Of a stretch of 64,000 bases of DNA, positions 7,368 through 14,541 are shown piece after piece. The notes below the pieces were generated by a model. The model was not told the DNA's origin and searched no databases. It saw only the letters and a program-made list of their open reading frames with translations. Source of the DNA: Sandaracinaceae bacterium (GTDB lineage: Bacteria; Myxococcota_A; Polyangia; Polyangiales; Houyiibacteriaceae); the NCBI GenBank assembly GCA_020633055.1, contig JACKEJ010000004.1, positions 930,001 through 994,000 on the forward strand, in the 5' to 3' direction. Position 1 is the stretch's first letter; every line of letters begins with the position of its first letter. Position numbers and translations under genes: made by a program.

Positions 7368-8771
7368 CTACACGCGACTTTTGCGCCGCCATGGGTAGAA
7401 GACCTCCCCCACGGTGCGCGCATCGCGGATCAGGTCCGCGTCGTCCAGCAGGAGCACCCACACAGCCAGACCATAGCCCCGGCCGGCGCTCTCCAGGCGA
7501 CGCGTGATGTCGTCCACGTTGGCGCGGAAGGAGTCGAGTACCCGCAGGCCCACCGCGGGTCGCGCGGCCTGGGCGCCTTGGGAAGCCAGCGAATAGGACG
7601 CCCACTCCACCTCGGGGAAGGCGCGCAAAAGCTCGGTGAGCTCGGCCAGCAGCTCGTCCGAGACGGGCTCCGTCAGGGGCGCGAGGTGGACCTGCGCGTC
7701 GGCCGGGTCTTCGTCCGCGGCCTGTTGGTCGGGCGTGGGGGGGACCGTGGCGTGCACCGTGGAGGGGCGCAGCTCGCCCAGGCCCAGCTCGTCGTCCTCG
7801 TCCAGCCCGATGGGCGCGCGCAAGTGCGAGGCTGCGGCGGTCCCGAAGCCGGTGGGCATGGGGGGAGCCCCGAGCACGTCGGGCGCGGGGGCCATGGCCA
7901 TCGCAGGTGGGCGGCCGGTGTCCCGCCGCAGCTCGGGGTCCGGCGGGTCGCTGGCCAGCGTCAGGTCGTCCAGATCCTCCAGGCTCGGCAGCGCCATGGG
8001 CTTGATGGTGCCGCCGCGTGGGGGCACGGCCGAGCTGCGGTCCAGCTCGAGGGAGGCGTCGGGGGCCCACGCGTTCTTCTCGAGGTGCACCTCCACCTCG
8101 GCCGGGGGGCGGGAGGAGCGCGCGAACGAGACGGTGGGGCGGCGCTGCGCGGGCGCGCCGTCGTCGCGTGGAGGCGCGAAGGAGGCGCGCGTCACGCGGG
8201 CGGGAAGCTTGGGCGGCGGGAACGACGCTTCGGCGCCGGCGCGGGAGATGCGCGGAGGGGCAATGGGTGGACTCGACGACGAGGGCCGCTCCGTGGGCCG
8301 CGTGGCCTCGAGGATGGAGGACGAGATGCGCCCCACGCCGGCGTAGGGGCCGAAGGTGTCGCTGCGGTTCTGGGTGCTCACCAGCGGCTTGAGCTCGTCG
8401 CGCGTGGCCTCGAGGGCGTGCGCCGCGATGGCGTCGATGACCATGAAGGCCGCGCCCTCGTTCAGCGCGTAGTGCACGGCGCGCCGCGCCCCCACCTCGT
8501 CATAAGCCACCGTGTGGTCCTGCCGGCGCCAGCCGAACACGTCGGCGGCGGCCTCGATCTGCTCGAGCGACGTGAACACCGGCAGCGCCCAGTCGCCGTT
8601 CTCGTTGATGAGCGTGGCGAAGCCCTCGGAGCCGTCCAGCTTGCGCGGCACGAACAGCGTGCGTTGCGACAACGCCAGCAGCGCATCGACCTTGGCCTGC
8701 CCCCCAGCGCGCGCATGCAGCAGCAGGCGGACGAAAGCCGCAAGCGCCTGTGACGCATTCGTCGTGCTCAT
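7368..8771 (-). CDS. SseB-like domain protein with long disordered middle
   Basis: 467 aa. Residues ~15-110 resemble the SseB N-terminal domain (QRTLFVPRKLDGSEGFATLINENGDWALPVFTSLEQIEAA), and the last ~90 residues (LLAELTELLRAFPEVEWASYSLAS...VGLRVLDSF) resemble the SseB C-terminal domain. Between them lies a ~230-residue Pro/Ser/Ala-rich low-complexity linker. SseB-family proteins in non-pathogens have no clear role; the name comes from a serine-sensitivity gene and a secretion-associated protein. The product is soluble, with no signal peptide. ATG start at 8771. The gene stands alone, divergent from tRNA-Phe. Confidence 0.75.
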   Translation of the reverse strand: MSTTNASQALAAFVRLLLHARAGGQAKVDALLALSQRTLFVPRKLDGSEGFATLINENGDWALPVFTSLEQIEAAADVFGWRRQDHTVAYDEVGARRAVHYALNEGAAFMVIDAIAAHALEATRDELKPLVSTQNRSDTFGPYAGVGRISSSILEATRPTERPSSSSPPIAPPRISRAGAEASFPPPKLPARVTRASFAPPRDDGAPAQRRPTVSFARSSRPPAEVEVHLEKNAWAPDASLELDRSSAVPPRGGTIKPMALPSLEDLDDLTLASDPPDPELRRDTGRPPAMAMAPAPDVLGAPPMPTGFGTAAASHLRAPIGLDEDDELGLGELRPSTVHATVPPTPDQQAADEDPADAQVHLAPLTEPVSDELLAELTELLRAFPEVEWASYSLASQGAQAARPAVGLRVLDSFRANVDDITRRLESAGRGYGLAVWVLLLDDADLIRDARTVGEVFYPWRRKSRV

Positions 8772-8816
8772 GGGGGGATTGTCGGGGGTCCCTGAGACGA
8801 GAGCAAATTCCCGGAC

Positions 8817-8844
8817 TTGACACCGGGCCCGTCCCGGCTAGATT
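8817..8844 (+). promoter_or_regulatory. Sigma-70-type promoter of tRNA-Phe
   Basis: TTGACA at 8817-8822 and TAGATT at 8839-8844, with a 16-bp spacer. This places the transcription start near 8851, about 12 bases before the tRNA. Confidence 0.75.
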
Positions 8845-8862
8845 CGCGTCTCGCTAACGCGA

Positions 8863-8938
8863 GCCCAAATAGCTCAGCTGGTAGAGCAGCGGATTGAAAA
8901 TCCGCGTGTCCTTGGTTCGACTCCGAGTTTGGGCACCA
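8863..8938 (+). tRNA. tRNA-Phe (GAA anticodon)
   Basis: 76 nt including an encoded CCA. Acceptor stem GCCCAAA (8863-8869) pairs with TTTGGGC (8928-8934), discriminator A8935, CCA 8936-8938. The anticodon stem is GCGGA/TCCGC with loop TTGAAAA, giving anticodon GAA at 8896-8898. The T-arm has GGTTCGACTCC. The gene is intact, but its 3' part from 8892 onward is duplicated at 15294-15340, so the present 3' end may derive from an integrated element. Confidence 0.97.
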
Positions 8939-9064
8939 CCCGGACCCCCTGGAAACAGGGGGTTTCGTCGTTCTGGGGGGTCCCGGAGGGAGGCGCCGGG
9001 CGAGTCTGTTTGGCCTGTTTGGTTCGTGAATAGCGATCCAGTTGGAGACAATCAACGGGACAGT
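8892..9064 (+). repeat. attL-side direct repeat (173 bp) of the tRNA-Phe island
   Basis: Bases 8892-9064 match 15294-15466 at a constant offset of 6402. The first 67 bp (anticodon stem through the tRNA terminator) are identical, and the rest is roughly 85% identical by eye. The repeat begins inside the anticodon stem of tRNA-Phe, a common crossover site for tyrosine recombinases. The last 18 bases occur a third time at 15216-15233. Confidence 0.85.
8944..8968 (+). terminator. Intrinsic terminator of tRNA-Phe
   Basis: Stem ACCCCCTG (8944-8951) pairs with CAGGGGGT (8956-8963) around a GAAA tetraloop, followed by a T-rich tract. The corresponding hairpin at 15346-15365 carries a stem mismatch. 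Confidence 0.8.
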
Positions 9065-9071
9065 CGACCCG

Positions 9072-9815
9072 CTAGACGCACAGCGTCTTCAGACGCATGG
9101 CCGTGGCAGGGCTCAGCGAGGCGAGGTACCAGGCGAGGTACTGACCGCCCAAGGTGCCACAGTTCGGATCCTCTGCTTGTGTGAGGGCGATGCGATGACG
9201 TCCCAAAAGCCCGAGAACGGTGATGAGGTCTTCACTGGCCGGCAAGACGCGCGGCTGCATGTCCCTCGAATCGGACTCTAGGCACACTTCGCTCGGCCTG
9301 ACAAAGGCGGCGACCACCTTCGTCGTGTCGTGCCAGCAGATGGAGGACGCTGCGACTGAGAGCTCGCGTAACGCGAGGAACTCCCCCGCCGTCATCTGCT
9401 CGAGCATGCGACCAACCCCCACGAAGAACCGGTCCTTGCCGTCCCGCAGCGCCATCGCAGTAAGGCGGCCGAGCGCAGGAACAACGGCTGGGTCGTACGC
9501 GTCCACGGCCCTCCGGTACGCCTGGAACACGGTCTCTGTCCCCGCCTCGTCGAGGCTCGCAAACTCCTCGAACGTCAGGTCGCTCTTCATCAGCGCGTCC
9601 ACGAGCGCCTCGTTGTAGGCGCGCGCCCGAGCCTCGGTGCGTTGCTGGACATGCCCCTTGATGAGCGGCACCAGCCCCGCGAATGCGATGGGGAATGCCA
9701 CCGCGCCGATCGACCCGACTGCCAGCGCGCCTACCGCCCCCAAGCCTGCCGCCACGCTTCCCTCAACGACTGCCGCAGCCGCCGTGCCCAACACCTTCCG
9801 CTCCTCGTCGTCCAT
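9072..9815 (-). CDS. Hypothetical island protein with N-terminal hydrophobic glycine-rich segment
   Basis: 247 aa from the ATG at 9815. Residues ~10-48 (AAAAVVEGSVAAGLGAVGALAVGSIGAVAFPIAFAGLVPLI) form one or two possible membrane helices. The soluble remainder is helical (RARAYNEALVDALMKSDLTFEEFASLDEAGTETVFQAYRRAVDAYDP) and ends in an LGLLGRHRI segment. Overall layout recalls phage/island proteins with a short membrane entry and helical body, but I do not recognise a family. It is the first gene inside the left repeat. A much longer same-frame reading upstream runs antisense through the integrase and was rejected. Confidence 0.65.
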   Translation of the reverse strand: MDDEERKVLGTAAAAVVEGSVAAGLGAVGALAVGSIGAVAFPIAFAGLVPLIKGHVQQRTEARARAYNEALVDALMKSDLTFEEFASLDEAGTETVFQAYRRAVDAYDPAVVPALGRLTAMALRDGKDRFFVGVGRMLEQMTAGEFLALRELSVAASSICWHDTTKVVAAFVRPSEVCLESDSRDMQPRVLPASEDLITVLGLLGRHRIALTQAEDPNCGTLGGQYLAWYLASLSPATAMRLKTLCV

Positions 9816-9847
9816 GGCGCGAAGATAGCGCGCCCAGCACGCTCGGC

Positions 9848-10771
9848 CTACCCGAGCGGCGGCAGCAGGCCCACCGCGTCGACCTGGGCGGTCGTGCCGA
9901 TGCGCGCGTACACCCGGCGCACCATGGCGCTGTTCGAGTGCCCCATGAGGCTCGCCGTCACGAGCTCGGGGACGCCTCGCTCGGCCAGCCAGCTGGCGAA
10001 GGTCCGGCGCAGGTCGTTCGGGGACACCGGCGGGATGCCGGCGCGGGCGCAGCCGCGGTGCAGGTCGCGGCGGACGTTGGGCCAGATGGGGAACACGGGG
10101 CCCGGCGCGCCATCGAGCGCGGCAATGCGCAGGTCCAGCACGGCGGCAACCTCCGCCGGCGGCGTCATCCATCGGTCCGCCCGGTCGCGCCGTCCCTTCC
10201 GCCCGCGGATGTGCACACGGCCGCCAACCCAATCCGCCGCGGTGATCCGGTAGAGTTCGCTGTCGCGCACGCCCAGGCCGACGAACGCGGCCAGGTAGTC
10301 GCGCCGTTCGGGCGCCAGGGCCTCGCGCAGCTGGCGGTACTCCTCGAGCGTGAGGGCCCGCTCCTGGGGCACGTAGGCGCCGCGGAGCTCGGGCGGGAGG
10401 CACCACTTCGGGTCCCCCCGGTAGATGTCGCGTCGCGCGCAGAACGTCAGCGCGGTGCGCAGCGCGCCCAGCTCCTTCGCCACGGTCGCCACGGCCACGC
10501 CCTCGGCCCGGCGCCGCGCCAGGTAGCCGTCCGCGTGGGGCGCCGCGAGCAGGTGGGCGTCCATGTTTCCGCCAAGCAGGCGCATGACCACTTGGCGCTT
10601 CTGCTCGTAGTGGCGAACCGTCTTTGGCGAGCGGTCGACCGCCTCGAAGTACGCGCTTCCCGGAACCCTGGCGCGGTCTGAGATCGATCTCGCGCTCTCG
10701 CTGGTCCAGCACGAAGAGAGCCACACCCTGACGGGCCCCGTCGCCAACCCGAGCCCTGCGGCGCTGGCCAT
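9848..10771 (-). CDS. Tyrosine recombinase/integrase, N-terminus uncertain
   Basis: The conserved part starts near SPKTVRHYEQKRQVVMRLLGG (the SAM-like DNA-binding domain) and runs through the catalytic domain: the first Arg in VGLGVRDSELYRI, a Lys in GRKGRRDR, NDLRRTFASWL where Asn replaces the usual His of the H-x-x-R box, MGHSNSAM, and the nucleophile Tyr in VRRVYAR. It presumably integrated the island at tRNA-Phe. The only ATG near a sensible start is 10771 (307 aa), but residues before FEAVDRSPKT look unconserved and overlap a strong coding pattern on the other strand, so the 5' end is probably truncated or rearranged. Confidence 0.8.
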   Translation of the reverse strand: MASAAGLGLATGPVRVWLSSCWTSESARSISDRARVPGSAYFEAVDRSPKTVRHYEQKRQVVMRLLGGNMDAHLLAAPHADGYLARRRAEGVAVATVAKELGALRTALTFCARRDIYRGDPKWCLPPELRGAYVPQERALTLEEYRQLREALAPERRDYLAAFVGLGVRDSELYRITAADWVGGRVHIRGRKGRRDRADRWMTPPAEVAAVLDLRIAALDGAPGPVFPIWPNVRRDLHRGCARAGIPPVSPNDLRRTFASWLAERGVPELVTASLMGHSNSAMVRRVYARIGTTAQVDAVGLLPPLG

Positions 10772-10814
10772 CTTCACTGACGTGAGCGTTGACCTGACCG
10801 ATGTGTCGCCGTGA
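10677..10814 (+). pseudogene. 3' remnant of an unknown gene, facing the integrase
   Basis: A plus-strand frame ending TGA at 10812-10814 reads EIDLALSLVQHEESHTLTGP and onward to DVSVDLTDVSP, with nearly all third codon positions G or C, which suggests real coding history. It has no start codon, and its upstream continuation runs into the antisense of the conserved integrase body. It looks like the tail of a gene cut off by a rearrangement at about 10680. The parent gene is not recognised. Confidence 0.45.
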
Positions 10815-10916
10815 CGCAGCTGGGCGGTCGCGGGTTGCCCGCGGCTGCTCCCTGAAGTGAGACGCGACCACCCGCCGCCCCTTGGCACCGTCACACCCCC
10901 GGCGTAGCCTGAGCCC

Positions 10917-11507
10917 ATGAGCAACGGGGTGAGGAACGTGGTTGCGGCAGCGATGTTCATCGTGTGCTGGCTGACGGGGTTCGTCGTGGGACGCCAGACG
11001 GCGCCCCCAACCATGGCGTACCTGCCAGCGCCCCAGGCCGCGGCCCCAGAGGCACCGGCTGCCCCGGCTCCGCCCGAGCCTGTCCAAAGCCTGCTGAGTC
11101 AGGTGGTGGGCGAGCTGGCCGGCGCAAGCTGCGTTGACCAGGGCGAGAGCCAGATGGGGGCGCCGCACTTCTGCAGGTGGACCCTCAACGGCGAGTTGGC
11201 CACGGTCGCGATTCATTGGTGGGGCGACATGAGCGCGCCCACCCGAGTGTTCATTGCGACGATGCCCGGCAGCGGTGTCTACGACAATCCCGAGGGCTCT
11301 TCGATGATGATGGCGCTCTACCCGATTCAGCTTGCGCGTGGCCTGGGTGGCGAGCCTGACGGATTGTGGGCTGCGATGGACGCGCACAGCACACTGAACG
11401 AGCGAACCTATCGGACGGGCCCATACACGGTCACGGTTCGCGCGCATCGCCTCCGCCCAACAGCTGGGGCGCACATGTTTGACGTTGACGTGACGTTCGG
11501 GGAGTAG
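10917..11507 (+). CDS. Hypothetical membrane-anchored protein
   Basis: 196 aa from the ATG at 10917. One N-terminal membrane helix (VVAAAMFIVCWLTGFVVG, ~8-25) is followed by an Ala/Pro-rich linker (to ~56) and a globular domain with paired cysteines (ASCVDQGESQMGAPHFCRW), probably exported. The domain alternates short strands (ATVAIHWWGD, RVFIATMPGSG, YTVTVRAHRL). No family recognised. Not in an obvious operon: the integrase and the next gene are on the other strand. Confidence 0.7.
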   Translation: MSNGVRNVVAAAMFIVCWLTGFVVGRQTAPPTMAYLPAPQAAAPEAPAAPAPPEPVQSLLSQVVGELAGASCVDQGESQMGAPHFCRWTLNGELATVAIHWWGDMSAPTRVFIATMPGSGVYDNPEGSSMMMALYPIQLARGLGGEPDGLWAAMDAHSTLNERTYRTGPYTVTVRAHRLRPTAGAHMFDVDVTFGE

Positions 11508-11508
11508 C

Positions 11509-11709
11509 CTACGGCAGCGTGTGCGTCATGGTCTCTCGCAGGGCGCTGCACTCGTTGAGCTCGACGCAGAGCGCCAGGAAGGCGCGCACGTCATCGCGGG
11601 CGAGCACCGTCTCAGCAGCGGCAACGCATAGGCGCGCAACCAGGGCGACGGCTTCGGCGAGTGCGGTCAGAAGCTCGATGAGTTGGGCGAGGGGGTTCGT
11701 GTCTGTCAT
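11509..11709 (-). CDS. Small helical hypothetical protein
   Basis: 66 aa from the ATG at 11709 (MTDTNPLAQ). It is almost entirely one or two amphipathic/hydrophobic helices (LIELLTALAEAVALVARLCVAAAETVLARDDVRAFLALC) with three Cys. It ends one base after the stop of the convergent upstream gene. It may be a small regulator or membrane-associated peptide; no family is recognised, and its reality rests on codon pattern and position. Confidence 0.5.
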   Translation of the reverse strand: MTDTNPLAQLIELLTALAEAVALVARLCVAAAETVLARDDVRAFLALCVELNECSALRETMTHTLP

Positions 11710-11755
11710 GGCGCCCACCCTCCCCCGCCCGTGGCAAAGCGTCCCCACAGGTTCG

Positions 11756-11992
11756 CTAAGGCAGCCGGTTGAGCCAGGCGAGGATCCCGGCCATGGCGGC
11801 CGTGTCGAGGTGGAGCTCCCCCTCGAGCCGCAGGCCGTGACACCAGAGGTAGGACGGCATCAAGGGCTCGGGTCGCTGGTAGAGCACGCGCACCTCTCGG
11901 CGGAAGGTGAGCGTGGGACCGGGCAGGGTGTCGGTTGCGGTGACGTCGACCGGCCGCCCGTCGCTGGCGATGACTTCGAGGTAGTGAGACAT
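11756..11992 (-). CDS. Small hypothetical protein
   Basis: 78 aa from the ATG at 11992 (MSHYLEVIASDGRPVDVTATD). A beta-rich first half (TLTFRREVRVLYQRPEPLMP) is followed by WCHGLRLEGELHLDTAAMAGILAWLNRLP. It lies 46 nt upstream of the 66-aa gene on the same strand, so the two may be co-transcribed. No signal peptide. The family is not recognised. Confidence 0.55.
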   Translation of the reverse strand: MSHYLEVIASDGRPVDVTATDTLPGPTLTFRREVRVLYQRPEPLMPSYLWCHGLRLEGELHLDTAAMAGILAWLNRLP

Positions 11993-12004
11993 GGGCCCGA
12001 GCAT

Positions 12005-12452
12005 CCCGCAGGCGGCTGCAGGGGCGTCACCTAGCGCCCGCCCCCCGACGCGGGGCCGCGAGTACGCTACCCAACGCCGCCCACGGCCCCGGGGGCGGCT
12101 TGCTCGGGCGCGGCACGGGTGAGCGAAACCCTCACCCCTTCCGCGGGCGGCGTCCAGACCGCCAACACGAACGCTGCGGCGTGGCGCCCACCCGACGTCA
12201 CGGCGGGGTCAGACACCGCACCGCAACCACAGCCGAAGTCATCGCAGGCGCCTCGCCGTGCCCTGCTGCTTCGCGGCTTGACCACGCCGCCGCAGCGGCG
12301 CACACCGGCCTCGGCGCTGGAGACGGCGACCACGGGCCCTGGGCGATTAGCAGTCCCTCCCCTCCTTGCACTCCCGGGGCCTGACCTCTTCGACCCCGCT
12401 CGCCACCAGGTGGGCGGGGTCTCCCTTCTCTGCGGTGCGCGGCTGGGCTAGC
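12005..12452. other. Intergenic stretch without a convincing gene; strong hairpin at 12392-12421
   Basis: About 450 bp. Both strands hold open frames (for example an 88-aa minus frame at 12067-12333), but they overlap each other, lack ribosome-binding sites and have arbitrary composition. A strong hairpin (GACCCCGC 12392-12399 with GCGGGGTC 12414-12421) followed by TCTCCCTTCTC lies just ahead of the next gene. It could be a terminator or a leader structure. Confidence 0.5.
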
Positions 12453-13298
12453 ATGTCGCCCATGGTAGGGACTCGGTGTGACTTGTGGCCGTCCAGGGAG
12501 CTCGCCGACGAGCTTTCGAGAGCGCGGTTCGTCCCACCGGGTGGCACGACGACGCCCGAGTGCCCCGCATGCGGCTTTGCGTTCGACCGCATGCCACAGC
12601 GGAAGCGAACCTGCCCGGGCTGCAGCGTGACGATCTACTCGCGAGCCTGCCCTGTGCGCGGGAAGGCGCTCTGGGTTGAAGAGGAGCTCGGCTGTCTCGA
12701 GCAGGCGTGGGCCCTGCAGGCGGCCGGGGCTGAGCTGTGCCGCGAGCCGCCCAGGGGTCCGCTGGACACCTGTATCGCATCGCAGTTCGCGGCGATGGTC
12801 TCACACGAAGTCGAGGGCAACTGGGGGTCGGTCCGCGACGGCTGGCTGCATGTGGCCGGCGCATGCGCACGCGAACTCCTCCCAGGCCTCGCCGCGCATG
12901 CACTCACGGCCGCTATCGCTCTCGACATCTCGGGCGCCGGGAACGGGGCGGGCTTCGGCGCCGTGCTGGACCAGCTCCACTTCGAGCGCGAGCTGGCCGC
13001 CTTGGACGGGACCGAGGCCCCACCACCGCCGTGTGACCCAGCGGTGTTCGAGCGAGATGCCCGCAAGCCGTACGTCTGGCGGCCTCGCGCAGCGCTCCGC
13101 GATCACAGCGTGGGGCGGGTCTTCCCGTCCATCCTGCGAGCGCTCGAGGCGTTCTGCACGACGGGAGGGCTCGACATGCTGTTCGTGCAGCGGAGCCTGG
13201 AGCTCCACGCGAAGGCAATGACGGCGCGTGGAGCGCTCATGGTGCCGGAGGACCTCGCCTGGACGCGGTTCATCGTATTGGCCCAGCAGGCCGCGTAG
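12453..13298 (+). CDS. Hypothetical protein with N-terminal zinc ribbon
   Basis: About 281 aa from the ATG at 12453 (12462 is also possible). Residues ~34-60 carry two CxxC pairs (CPACGFAF...RTCPGCSV), a treble-clef or ribbon likely binding one zinc. The rest is helical and acidic (ELGCLEQAWALQAAGAELCRE, AAMVSHEVEGNWGSVRDGWLHVAGACARELLPGLAAHALTAAIALD). There are no nuclease or polymerase motifs, signal peptide or membrane segments. Island-encoded orphan; binding of nucleic acid or protein through the ribbon is only inference. Confidence 0.65.
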   Translation: MSPMVGTRCDLWPSRELADELSRARFVPPGGTTTPECPACGFAFDRMPQRKRTCPGCSVTIYSRACPVRGKALWVEEELGCLEQAWALQAAGAELCREPPRGPLDTCIASQFAAMVSHEVEGNWGSVRDGWLHVAGACARELLPGLAAHALTAAIALDISGAGNGAGFGAVLDQLHFERELAALDGTEAPPPPCDPAVFERDARKPYVWRPRAALRDHSVGRVFPSILRALEAFCTTGGLDMLFVQRSLELHAKAMTARGALMVPEDLAWTRFIVLAQQAA

Positions 13299-13320
13299 AC
13301 GCCCGCGTGCGCCCAACATG

Positions 13321-13473
13321 GGACCAGGCTGGGACTACCCCAACGGCGGGTAGCCCCGGGTCCGCAGGCCTCCCACACCCCGGACTGCGCGGGCGGGGTC
13401 CCCCGTCGTCGACCATCGGCTTAGAAGGCCGATGGTCGACGTCTGGGTGTTGGCGTACGGTTTTTCGAACCGT
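13321..13473. repeat. Cluster of three hairpins between converging genes (REP-like)
   Basis: Three hairpins lie in 150 bp: GGGACTACCC/GGGTAGCCCC near 13331, a perfect 13-bp stem GTCGACCATCGGC (13408-13420) with GCCGATGGTCGAC (13428-13440) and a 7-nt loop, and ACGGTT/AACCGT around 13457-13473. The element starts GGGACCAGGCTG, echoing the palindromic element at 1066. It separates two convergent island genes and probably ends transcription from both sides. Confidence 0.7.
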
Positions 13474-13477
13474 TGCC

Positions 13478-13879
13478 CTAGCGGCCGCTCTCGCGTGGCT
13501 CTCTCGCGAGCGCCTCGGCGCACCCCACCGTTGGCGGCAACGGCAGCCACGCGAGGCGCAGGCGCTTCACCAGCTCGACGAAGGCGGGGTCCGCGGACGA
13601 CGTGGGCGCGACCAGGCCGGCGAGGCTCAACCGGTCGATGACGGCGAGCGCCATGCCCTCGGCCTCGGCGAGCTCCTCGGGACCGCGCAGCGGGAACACG
13701 TCGCAGGTGACCTTGTCGGTGTCGAAGAGGTCGGCGCCAGCGGCGCGCATGCGCTCGGCCTCGAGCATTATCGCGAGTCCGAACGCGAGCGCGTCGAGCG
13801 GCCCCTCGAACGTGATGGGGCCGACAGGGTGGATGTTCCCGAATGCTGCTCGGGGCGGGGGCGGAGTAGTGTTCTTCAT
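13478..13879 (-). CDS. Small hypothetical island protein
   Basis: 133 aa from the ATG at 13879, which has GGAGG just upstream (one-base spacing). The mid-region PITFEGPLDALAFGLAIMLEAERMRAAGADLFD resembles a single helical unit; cysteines are few, and the C-terminus is AWLPLPPTVGCAEALAREPRESGR. There is no signal peptide. No family recognised. It is transcribed toward the hairpin cluster. Confidence 0.55.
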   Translation of the reverse strand: MKNTTPPPPRAAFGNIHPVGPITFEGPLDALAFGLAIMLEAERMRAAGADLFDTDKVTCDVFPLRGPEELAEAEGMALAVIDRLSLAGLVAPTSSADPAFVELVKRLRLAWLPLPPTVGCAEALAREPRESGR

Positions 13880-14403
13880 GCCTCCGAGGCTGCGGCCCGC
13901 GCCGTGACGTGGTCGACACCAACGGGGGCGAATACGACCTCGCGACCGACGACACCTTGACCGTTCGCCCAAGGCGCGCCGCGCAGTTGCGTGCGAATCC
14001 GTGACGTGGTCGCGGATCCACTCGCGGCCTATGCATGGCCTGGAGCACCGCCCCCCCGCCGCGCCCCCTCTCCGCCGAAGGCCTAGCCGCGTGCCGCGTG
14101 CTCGGCCTCACCCAGGCGGATTCATCCCCGCGCGGAACGCCGACCGCCTGAACATCGCCCCAAGGACTTCGCCGCCACGAAGGCGGCCGGGTGATCGGGG
14201 TGATCGGAGGCTCCTCGAGATCGCCAGGCCAATCGTGGGTAGCCCGGGCGGGCTTGGTTCACCGCCTGCGGTGGGTCTGGCCGTCCCGAGTAGTTGCGCC
14301 ATGTTGGACAGCTTCGCCCGTCGGCAAAGGGAGCCAGAAACGGTTGCCAATGTATGGTCACGCAACGTATCGCTATCGTTCGTGATCCCGTCTGCTGTGT
14401 CGC
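13880..14403. other. Intergenic region of the island, no convincing gene
   Basis: Composition drops in GC relative to the flanks after about 14290. Open frames on both strands (14001-14561 plus, 14108-14458 minus) overlap, have no ribosome-binding site and no plausible domain. A short repeated GTGATCGG motif occurs near 14192. I see nothing else here. Confidence 0.5.
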
Positions 14404-14431
14404 TTGACACCGGCGATCGGTCGACTATAAG
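14404..14431 (+). promoter_or_regulatory. Near-consensus sigma-70 promoter
   Basis: TTGACA (14404-14409) and TATAAG (14426-14431) are separated by 16 bp, a near-perfect housekeeping promoter in a genome where such matches are rare by chance. It points to a transcript starting about 14438 with no ORF of note. Confidence 0.7.
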
Positions 14432-14437
14432 TTGCCC

Positions 14438-14524
14438 CCATAACAGCCCCGCGTCCAAATGCCGCTGTCTTACGGCGGGCGCGAATCAAAGCCCTGGGGC
14501 ACCTTCGGGTGCCCCATATCTTTT
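14438..14524 (+). ncRNA. Candidate small RNA (~87 nt)
   Basis: The interval between a near-consensus promoter and a textbook intrinsic terminator holds no ribosome-binding site or ORF. The predicted RNA would contain a small internal hairpin (CCGC...GCGG around 14462-14477), a single-stranded GAATCAAAG stretch and the terminator stem. It lies downstream of, and convergent with, the NYN nuclease gene. Its role is unknown; an island-encoded regulator or a countertranscript is possible. Confidence 0.5.
14495..14524 (+). terminator. Intrinsic terminator with cUUCGg tetraloop
   Basis: A 9-bp stem TGGGGCACC (14495-14503) with GGTGCCCCA (14508-14516) closes the extra-stable TTCG loop and is followed by TATCTTTT. 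It ends the candidate small RNA and faces the end of the NYN gene. Confidence 0.8.
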
Positions 14525-14541
14525 CCGTCTTCGGCTTGGGT

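Noticed and set aside
9072..11474. 800-aa minus-strand open frame
   Set aside because: Only the last ~247 residues (from 9815) look like a protein; the rest is antisense to the integrase and the 10917 gene and reflects high GC with few stop codons.
12067..12333. 88-aa minus-strand frame and overlapping plus-strand frames
   Set aside because: No ribosome-binding site, mutually overlapping, arbitrary composition; left as intergenic.
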